This document shows, in pieces, positions 42,339 through 48,170 of a stretch of DNA of 48,170 bases. The stretch spans positions 1 through 48,170 of the forward strand of contig NZ_JBATUH010000115.1 in NCBI RefSeq assembly GCF_049671045.1, in the 5' to 3' direction. The translations under genes and the position numbers were made by a program. The notes beneath the pieces are model-generated. The model had not been told where the DNA came from, ran no database searches, and saw only the letters and a program-made list of their open reading frames with translations. The stretch comes from Parvibaculum sp049671045. GTDB lineage: Bacteria > Pseudomonadota > Alphaproteobacteria > Parvibaculales > Parvibaculaceae. The first letter of the stretch is position 1; each line of letters opens with the position of its first letter.

Positions 42339-44987
42339 TCAAAGCTGGGCCGCGCGCTTGCGGAAGCGCTGGCGAACAAGCTCGGCAAGCGTGTTCAGGA
42401 TGAAGGTCATGACGAAGAGGACGAGCCCGCAGAGAAAGAGCGTGCGATAGAGGCTCGAATCCTTCACCGCCTCCGGCAGCTCGACATTGATGTTCGCGGA
42501 GAGCGCGCGAAGTCCATTGAAAAGGCTCCAGTCCATGATCGGCGTGTTGCCCGTCGCCATGACGAGGATCATCGTCTCGCCGACGGCGCGGCCGAGGCCG
42601 ATCATGATCGCCGAGAAGATGCCCGAACCCGCGGTCGGCAGAATGACCCAGCGCGCCGTCTGCCAGTTGGTCGCGCCGCAACCGAGCGAGGCGGCGCGCA
42701 GATGCTCGGGCACGGCGCCGAGCGCATCTTCCGCAATCGAATAGATGATCGGGATGACGGCGAAGGCCATGCCGAAAGCCGCGATCAGCGTGTTGCGCTG
42801 GACATAGGTGCCGACGATGCCGCCGCGCGCATCGAAGCCGCCACCTGCGAGGAGCTGCGCCAAGCCCGCCGCGACGGCGAGCGAAAGCAGCGTCAGCGCC
42901 ACCCAGCGGCCTAGCTCCCATGCGCCCGCCACGTGATATTCGCGGCCGCGCAGCCGCCCGCGCCAGGACTGGCCGAAGAAGCGGCCTGAAAGGCCGAAGA
43001 CCAGGATGAGGGATAAGGGCAGAACGAGGAGGAAGAGGAAAGGCGCCGCCGAGCCCGCGCCCGTCGTCCAGGCCTTGAAGTCGCCGGCAAAGAGCGCGTG
43101 CTCGAGAAGGGGAGAGATGGCGAGCGTGAGCCAGATCGCGCCTGCAAGGGCAGCAAAGAAAGCGACGAGCTTCGGCGCGCCGTCGAGGCGGAGGGCGAGC
43201 GGGCGCGGCAGAAGCTGCCAGAGAAAGGCCGAACCGATAAGCGCGAGCGGCACGACGCCGAAGGCGATGACGACGGCGGCGATCCAGTTTTCGACGATGG
43301 GCGAGAGAACGAGCGCGACGACGAAGCCGATGACGACCGAGGGCAGCGAGGCCATGAGCTCCATCAGCGGCTTCACCACGGCGCGCAGGCGCAGATGCAT
43401 GAACTCCGAGGTATAGATCGCGGCCAGAAGCGCGATCGGCACGGCGAAGACGAGCGAATAGAACGCGCCCTTGATGGTGCTGAAGATGAGCGGCACGAGC
43501 GAGAGCTTGGGTTCCGCGCTATCGGTGCCGGATGTCGACTGCCAGGTGTAGCCGGGTTCTGGATAGCCTTCGTACCAGACCTTGCCGAAAAGCGATCCGA
43601 GCGTCGTTTCGGGATGCGGCACGTCGAAGGACCAGAGGCGCGCCGCCCCGTCCCTGCCGATGGCGAGCGCGCCATTGTCGCGCGGCGCGAGGATCAGCGT
43701 TTCGACGGGCGCGGCCGCGCCTTCGGAGGGAAGCGACAGGACGCGCCGTTCCGTCGTCGCATGATAGAGGGCGACATCGCCCGCCCTGTCAGCGCCGATG
43801 AAAAGGCGCGTGCGCTGGCTGACCGCGAGGCGCTCGACCGGCGCGGGCTGGAGCCCGAGATCGTGGATCTTCGTCAGCACGGCGCCGTCGCTGGTCGATG
43901 AGGATTTGCGGTCGATCATCGTCCAGATCGAGAGCGAGCGATCGGAGCCCGCGACGATGAGGGAGTTCTCGCCATTGAGATAGGCGAGCGCGGTGGGCCG
44001 GACGCCTTGCGGCAGAAGGCGCGCCGTCTCGGCGAGTTTCGCATGGGCGGGATCGCGCGTATCGAAGCGGCGGATGGCGCCGTCCGCCGTCGCAACGAGG
44101 AGGCGGTTGCCCTGCGTGTTGAGGAGAATGGCGGCAATGTCACCGACGGCGAGCCCTGTCGGCACCTCGACGTTCGACACTGTCGTCAAGGTTTCGCCGG
44201 TCATCATGTTGACTTGGGCGTAGGCGGTGGAGAGGCGCGCCGTGCCGTGCTCGTCGACGGTGGCGAAGGTTCTGAGCGGGCGCTCGGCCGTGCCACCGAC
44301 GCGGTAGTCGAGGAAGCGAATGGCCGTGCCCGAGGGCGCGACCTGAACGGGCGCCTCGAGCGCGAGGCGCGGCGCGAGACGGCGCAGCTGGCGGCCGGGA
44401 ATTTCGGAGTAGACGGCGGCGCCATCGCTGCGATCGCCATTGGGGAGTTTTTCGAGCGCTGACGGCGCGGCGCTCGCCGGCAGGACCGCGGTGTCTATCG
44501 CCAGCGTGCCGAGACGCACGGTCCCGTCGGGAAAGCCGAAGGCAACATCATCGCCCTGCAGGGTGCGCGCGAAGGCGCCGGGCGCGGCGCCGCCGAAATC
44601 GAAGGCGGCGGCGGCGATCTTCCTGCCGCTCGGCGCGTGAAAGACTGTGACCTTTCCATCTCCGGCGAGTTCGAGGCCGAGTGTGCGATATTCGTCGATG
44701 GAGGTGGAAAGGATGTGCCCGTTCGTCTGGTCGAGCGCATATCGTTTCGCTTCGCCGACCTTTCCCGCGCCGAAGAGCGGCATCGCCACATAGACGAGAA
44801 AGAACATGATCGCGAAGACGGTGAAGATGACAAAGAGGCCGCCGATGGAAATGGCGCGCCGGGCGAAGCGATCCATCCAGAGCACGGAGGCCCTTGTCTG
44901 CTTGCTGCGCGTATAGACGACGGAGCGGCGCTTCGTCTCCTGCCCTGCTCCGGGCTCGCGTTGGTTCGGGATGGCGGCGTCGGTCAT
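42339..44987 (-). CDS. pstC: Phosphate ABC permease PstC with beta-propeller-like domain
   Basis: Inner-membrane permease subunit of 882 residues; classical PstC is near 320. After a basic cytoplasmic N terminus and one transmembrane helix (ISIGGLFVIFTVFAIMFFLV, about residues 48-67), about 400 residues read like WD40/beta-propeller blades: repeated short strands such as NRLLVATADGAIRRFDTRD, SLIVAGSDRSLSIWT, RLFIGADRAGDVALYHA and ALAIGRDGAARLWS. The permease core follows, with AEDALGAVPEHLRAASLGCGA as the ATPase-coupling loop. Large PstC proteins with such a domain are known in proteobacteria but its role is unclear. A hairpin separates it from pstS. Confidence 0.93.
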   Translation of the reverse strand: MTDAAIPNQREPGAGQETKRRSVVYTRSKQTRASVLWMDRFARRAISIGGLFVIFTVFAIMFFLVYVAMPLFGAGKVGEAKRYALDQTNGHILSTSIDEYRTLGLELAGDGKVTVFHAPSGRKIAAAAFDFGGAAPGAFARTLQGDDVAFGFPDGTVRLGTLAIDTAVLPASAAPSALEKLPNGDRSDGAAVYSEIPGRQLRRLAPRLALEAPVQVAPSGTAIRFLDYRVGGTAERPLRTFATVDEHGTARLSTAYAQVNMMTGETLTTVSNVEVPTGLAVGDIAAILLNTQGNRLLVATADGAIRRFDTRDPAHAKLAETARLLPQGVRPTALAYLNGENSLIVAGSDRSLSIWTMIDRKSSSTSDGAVLTKIHDLGLQPAPVERLAVSQRTRLFIGADRAGDVALYHATTERRVLSLPSEGAAAPVETLILAPRDNGALAIGRDGAARLWSFDVPHPETTLGSLFGKVWYEGYPEPGYTWQSTSGTDSAEPKLSLVPLIFSTIKGAFYSLVFAVPIALLAAIYTSEFMHLRLRAVVKPLMELMASLPSVVIGFVVALVLSPIVENWIAAVVIAFGVVPLALIGSAFLWQLLPRPLALRLDGAPKLVAFFAALAGAIWLTLAISPLLEHALFAGDFKAWTTGAGSAAPFLFLLVLPLSLILVFGLSGRFFGQSWRGRLRGREYHVAGAWELGRWVALTLLSLAVAAGLAQLLAGGGFDARGGIVGTYVQRNTLIAAFGMAFAVIPIIYSIAEDALGAVPEHLRAASLGCGATNWQTARWVILPTAGSGIFSAIMIGLGRAVGETMILVMATGNTPIMDWSLFNGLRALSANINVELPEAVKDSSLYRTLFLCGLVLFVMTFILNTLAELVRQRFRKRAAQL

Positions 44988-45061
44988 GCGCGGAAAATCA
45001 CGTGGTTGGGATGCGGCGAAGCCGAAAGGACGATCCGAAGCGGCCGGCAACGGAAGGTGGA

Positions 45062-45089
45062 CGGGCCGGCGTATCGTTCCGCCGGCCCG
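45062..45089 (-). other. Intercistronic stem-loop between pstS and pstC
   Basis: A 9-bp perfect GC stem (45062-45070 with 45081-45089) with a 10-base loop and no T run, placed just after the pstS stop. Such structures typically protect the 3' end of the upstream message or trim read-through, giving more binding protein than permease. Confidence 0.65.
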
Positions 45090-45099
45090 CCTCTGCAGC

Positions 45100-46065
45100 T
45101 CACTTCAGGCCGAGCTTCGCCAGCTCTTCCTGAGCGAAGACGTAAGGCATCGGGTAGTAGCCGTCCTTCACCGTGTCCTTCTGCCCGTCCTGCATCAGCA
45201 CGAAGCGCAGGAATTCACCGCGCAGCGGATCGAGCGCCGTCGAGGGGTTCTTGTTCACATAGGCATAGAGGAAGCGCGTGATCGGATAGGCGCCCGTATA
45301 GGCGTTGCGCTGATTGGCTTCCTGGCATTTGCCGTCGCGGCCCGCGACCGGCACGGCCTTGACGTCGGCGGTCTTGTAGCCGATGCCGGAATAGCCCATG
45401 GCGAACTTGTCGGCGGCGACGCCCTGCACGACGGCGGATGAGCCGGGCTGCTCTTTCACCGTGTCCTTGTAGTCGCCGTTCACCATCGCGACTTCCTTGA
45501 AGTAGCCATAGGTGCCCGAGGCGGAGTTACGGCCGAAAAGCGAGATCGGCTTGGACGCCCATTCGCCGGTGAGACCGAGCTGGCCCCAGGTCACGATGTC
45601 GGGCGAGCCGGAGAGGCGGCTCTTCGAAAACACGCCGTCGAGCTGCGTCAGCGAGATGCAGGAGAGCGGGTTGTCCTTGTTGACGAAGACGGCGAGCGTA
45701 TCGACGGCGAGGCGAACCTGCGTCGGCTTGTAGCCGTATTTCTGCTCGAAGGCGTCGATCTCGGCGGCCTTCATCGGGCGCGACATCGGACCGATCTGCG
45801 CGGTGCCGGCGATGAGGGCGGGCGGCGCGGTGGACGAGCCCTTGCCTTCGATCTCGATCTTCACCGAGGGGTAGATCGCCTTGAAGCCTTCGGCCCAGAG
45901 CGTCATGAGATTGTTGAGCGAGTCCGAGCCGATGGACTTCAGGCTGCCGGAGACGCCGGCGGTGGGCTGATAGGCCTGATACCGGCTGTCGATATCGATG
46001 GCGAACGCGCTGGTCGCCGTCAGGCTGACCGCAAGCGCGCCAAGGAATGATCCTATGCGCTTCAT
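45100..46065 (-). CDS. pstS: Periplasmic phosphate-binding protein
   Basis: Solute-binding protein that hands phosphate to PstCA, 321 residues. The signal peptide MKRIGSFLGALAVSLTATSAFA is about 22 residues. Phosphate contacts are the GSDSLNNLM segment, the IEGKGSSTAPPAL loop and GRNSASGTYGYFKE, all typical of PstS. GAAGG lies upstream of the ATG; in-frame codons further upstream are basic and without family match. First gene of the operon pstS-pstC-pstA-pstB. Confidence 0.95.
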   Translation of the reverse strand: MKRIGSFLGALAVSLTATSAFAIDIDSRYQAYQPTAGVSGSLKSIGSDSLNNLMTLWAEGFKAIYPSVKIEIEGKGSSTAPPALIAGTAQIGPMSRPMKAAEIDAFEQKYGYKPTQVRLAVDTLAVFVNKDNPLSCISLTQLDGVFSKSRLSGSPDIVTWGQLGLTGEWASKPISLFGRNSASGTYGYFKEVAMVNGDYKDTVKEQPGSSAVVQGVAADKFAMGYSGIGYKTADVKAVPVAGRDGKCQEANQRNAYTGAYPITRFLYAYVNKNPSTALDPLRGEFLRFVLMQDGQKDTVKDGYYPMPYVFAQEELAKLGLK

Positions 46066-46179
46066 AAGTTTTTGACCTTCTGAAAGGACGAAAGATTGGC
46101 ACGCGGCGGTGTTGCCCGCCCCGGAAGCGTTCTTACGGGCGCGCCGTGAAGCCTGTGCAAAGGATTTGCGACGCAATCA

Positions 46180-46209
46180 TGACAGTCGGCGTGACAGCGG
46201 GCGCGACAG
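46180..46209 (-). promoter_or_regulatory. Direct CTGTCA repeats upstream of pstS
   Basis: On the minus strand CTGTCG, CTGTCA and CTGTCA recur exactly every 12 nt (46204-46209, 46192-46197, 46180-46185), about 115-145 bp before pstS. They resemble PhoB half-sites but with one base more than the usual 11-nt period. Confidence 0.5.
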
Positions 46210-46220
46210 CGGGACCGCGC

Positions 46221-46252
46221 CAAAAGAAAACGGCCGGGCGATGCCCGGCCGT
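46221..46252 (-). terminator. Intrinsic terminator after MFS gene
   Basis: On the minus strand, a 10-bp perfect stem (ACGGCCGGGC / GCCCGGCCGT, loop of 3) is followed by TTTTCTTTTG. It isolates the MFS gene from the pstS promoter. Confidence 0.88.
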
Positions 46253-46279
46253 CACAATTCGCCGATGAGCGATGCGGCT

Positions 46280-47611
46280 CTATCTGAGACCGTGGAGACG
46301 CGCGCGCTCGATGTCGTCCTTCAGGGTGCGGGCGGCCAGAACATAATGGAAGGCCGACCAGATCCAGACGACCGAGATCGTCAGAAGCGCATAGCGCAGC
46401 GATTCCTGCCCATAAGCTTCGGAATAGAGATCGCTGAGCAGGCCCGCGAGCTGGGGCCCGAGCCCCATGCCGATGAGATTGAGCACGAGGAAGAGCACGG
46501 CGGAGGCGGCAGCACGCATGCGGACGGTGACGAGCGCCTGCGTCATCGCAAGAGAGGGCGCGACATAGGCCGCGCCGGCAAAGGCCGGATAGACGAAGAT
46601 CGCGAGCGCCGCCATTTTCGCATCGCTCAGATAGAGAGCGACCGAGAACGGAAAGCTCAGGCCGACGACGATGGCGACCACCCAGACGTTCCAGCGCACG
46701 TCGCGCTTGCCGAGGCGGTCGGCGAAATAGCCCGTGGCCCAGGTGCCGAGGCCGCCGGCAAAGCCGATGATGAGCGCGAGCGCCGTGCCGATCTCGCCCG
46801 GCGTCATGGCGAAGGAACGCACGAGGAAGGCCGGAAGCCAGGTGACGCCCGCATAGCCGCCCATGGCGGCGAGCGCGGAACCGAAAGCGATGTGACGGAA
46901 GGAGCGCTGGGCCCAGAGGAGCCTGAAGACTTCCCCGATGCCGGGGGCAGCGCCCGCGCCCTCCGCCGTCAGACCGTCGGCCGTTCCGCGCACCGGCTCC
47001 TTCAGCGTGAAGCGCACCAGAAGCGCGATCAGAAGGCCGGGAACGCCGACGATATAGAAGGCCGCGCGCCAGCCATACCACTCGCTCACCCAGCCACCGA
47101 CGAGAAAACCGATCAGGATGCCGATATTGATACCGAGCGAATAAACGCCCATGGCGGCGGCGCGCTTCTCCGGCGGGAACATGTCGGAGATCATGGAATG
47201 GGCGGGCGGGCTCGACCCCGCCTCGCCGACGCCGACGCCGATGCGCGCGAGCGCGAGCGCGAGCTGGGCGAAGCTCGTGACGAAACCGCAGACGACCGTC
47301 ATGCCGGAGAAGATCGTCAGGGCGAGGGTGATGATGTTGCGGCGGTTGCCGCGATCGGCCCACATGGCGATCGGAATGCCGAGCGTTGCATAGAAGAGCG
47401 CGAAGGTGATGCCGGAGAGGAAGCCGAGCTGCGTGTCGCTCAATCCGAGTTCGAGCTTGATCGGCTGAAGCAGGATCGAAAGAATCTGGCGATCAACGTA
47501 GTTCGCCGTATAGGCAAACATCAGCACTATCAGCGCATAGTTGCGATAGGCCGGCGTCATGCCGGCATCGCGGGCACGAACGACGACATCGCCGCTCACC
47601 TGGTCTGTCAT
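46280..47611 (-). CDS. MFS transporter, Spinster-like
   Basis: A 443-residue secondary transporter with about 12 membrane helices. ANYVDRQILSILLQPIK in helix 1 and ADRGNRRNII between helices 2 and 3 are signatures of the Spinster-type branch of the major facilitator family; GVGEAGSSPPAHSMISD is the conserved helix 4-5 region. Substrate unknown; bacterial relatives are often annotated as sugar, lipid or drug transporters without proof. GGGAGG lies upstream of the ATG. Single-gene transcript, ended by a strong terminator. It is divergent from the alkylation-repair gene. Confidence 0.88.
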   Translation of the reverse strand: MTDQVSGDVVVRARDAGMTPAYRNYALIVLMFAYTANYVDRQILSILLQPIKLELGLSDTQLGFLSGITFALFYATLGIPIAMWADRGNRRNIITLALTIFSGMTVVCGFVTSFAQLALALARIGVGVGEAGSSPPAHSMISDMFPPEKRAAAMGVYSLGINIGILIGFLVGGWVSEWYGWRAAFYIVGVPGLLIALLVRFTLKEPVRGTADGLTAEGAGAAPGIGEVFRLLWAQRSFRHIAFGSALAAMGGYAGVTWLPAFLVRSFAMTPGEIGTALALIIGFAGGLGTWATGYFADRLGKRDVRWNVWVVAIVVGLSFPFSVALYLSDAKMAALAIFVYPAFAGAAYVAPSLAMTQALVTVRMRAAASAVLFLVLNLIGMGLGPQLAGLLSDLYSEAYGQESLRYALLTISVVWIWSAFHYVLAARTLKDDIERARLHGLR

Positions 47612-47807
47612 TATTTCCTCCCTCGCGGCCCGGGTCTTCGCTCGCGCAGCCCGTTTGCCGTCCTGATTGCGAGCCTAACAGCGGCGAGCGCTTTCGCAAC
47701 CCTCCGCAAAACCGAACATTTCTGTCAGCAGAGGCGACCCGCATCATGCCCATGGACATGTCCGTTTTTGGCGAGCGGCGCTATCGCGGCGGGTCTAGTA
47801 TCCATTC

Positions 47808-48170
47808 ATGACCAGCGCGGAAAAGCTCGATCCGGATTTCTGCTACCGCATCATTCAGGCGAAGGATGCGCGCTTCGACGGACGCATCTTCGTCTGCGTC
47901 ACATCGACCGGGATCTATTGCCGCCCGGTCTGCCCGGCGCGCGTGCCGCATAAGGAACATTGCCACTTCGTCGCGAGCGCCGCTGCGGCGGAGGCGCTCG
48001 GCTTCCGCTCCTGCCTCCGCTGCCGGCCCGAGACGGCGCCCGGAACGCCCGCCTGGGCGGGCACGCAGGCCGCCGTCGCGCGGGCACTCAGGCTTATCGA
48101 GGATGGCGCTCTCGACAGGGATGGCGTCGAGGCGCTCGCCGCCCGCGTCGGCCTCGGCGCGCGCCAGCTC
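47808..48170 (+). CDS. Ada-type alkylation-repair protein, probably AlkA/AdaA fusion (3' end outside window)
   Basis: The first 121 codons are visible. Residues 10-75 are the Ada zinc domain: Cys38, Cys42, Cys69 and Cys72 fall at exactly the E. coli Ada positions (GIYCRPVCP, SCLRCRPE), with Cys38 the methyl-accepting residue. From about residue 88 an AraC-type helix-turn-helix begins (RALRLIEDG, VEALAARVGLG). Many proteobacterial proteins starting this way continue into a 3-methyladenine glycosylase (AlkA) domain; others are AdaA regulators. The window ends before that is decided. A 10-bp palindrome GGACATGTCC (47754-47763) lies 45 bp upstream. Confidence 0.85.
   Translation, partial: MTSAEKLDPDFCYRIIQAKDARFDGRIFVCVTSTGIYCRPVCPARVPHKEHCHFVASAAAAEALGFRSCLRCRPETAPGTPAWAGTQAAVARALRLIEDGALDRDGVEALAARVGLGARQL

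Noticed and set aside
46109..47953. 614-codon plus-strand frame opposite the MFS transporter
   Set aside because: Charged low-complexity shadow; it also runs across an intrinsic terminator and into the Ada-type gene.

Overview
The window is GC-rich chromosomal DNA (one sampled line in pckA, 27601-27660, has 41 G+C of 60) from an alphaproteobacterium. The best guess is the order Hyphomicrobiales/Rhizobiales: the run chvI-chvG-hprK-manX-ptsH-ahcY, with pckA divergent from chvI and a tsaE-amgK-murU-addB-addA block further on, is a conserved gene order of that group. The electron-transfer ferredoxin pair, molybdenum hydroxylase and Baeyer-Villiger monooxygenase would suit a hydrocarbon- or ketone-degrading genus such as Parvibaculum, but the sequence does not prove a genus.

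Layout. (1) 1-8264, minus strand: tsaE (tRNA t6A modification), amgK and murU (cell-wall sugar recycling), addB and addA (double-strand break repair), tightly packed; addA runs off the left edge. (2) 8383-17369: about 9 kb of accessory metabolism and sensing that interrupts the block: a PAS_5 protein, ferredoxin reductase plus [2Fe-2S] ferredoxin, a Tat-exported two-subunit molybdenum hydroxylase, a divergent Baeyer-Villiger-type monooxygenase, and an aerotaxis-like receptor split into two overlapping genes (PAS protein and membrane chemoreceptor). (3) 17427-25731, minus strand: a multi-PAS histidine kinase, ahcY, then the PTS-Ntr/ChvGI signalling block (ptsH, manX, hprK, chvG, chvI). (4) 26406-29588: pckA and a class I acetate CoA-transferase, separated by a strong terminator. 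(5) 29596-34506: a 55-residue protein, polA, a lone ABC ATPase and a second PAS_5 protein.

(6) 34805-38030: tRNA-Arg(CCG) followed by a short island of clearly lower GC (one sampled line, 36301-36360, has 30 G+C of 60). It carries a 721-residue protein that reads as GNAT + PIN-like nuclease + second GNAT-like + PUA-like domains, translationally coupled to an ASCH-domain protein, plus the remnant of another gene. I could not assign this pair to a characterised system; it is the strongest candidate for something undescribed.

(7) 38009-46065: a phosphate-starvation region. A phosphate-selective porin sits behind a Pho-box array and faces the convergent pstSCAB operon. PstC and PstA both carry very large extra soluble regions, and no phoU or phoB follows. 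(8) 46280-48170: a Spinster-type MFS transporter and the start of an Ada/AlkA-type alkylation-repair gene cut by the right edge.

Most operons have readable control elements: good sigma70-like promoters before ahcY, the tRNA and the second PAS_5 gene; strong intrinsic terminators after ferredoxin, the monooxygenase, pckA, the porin, pstB and the MFS gene; and candidate palindromic operators upstream of ahcY, the ferredoxin operon and between the hydroxylase and monooxygenase genes.
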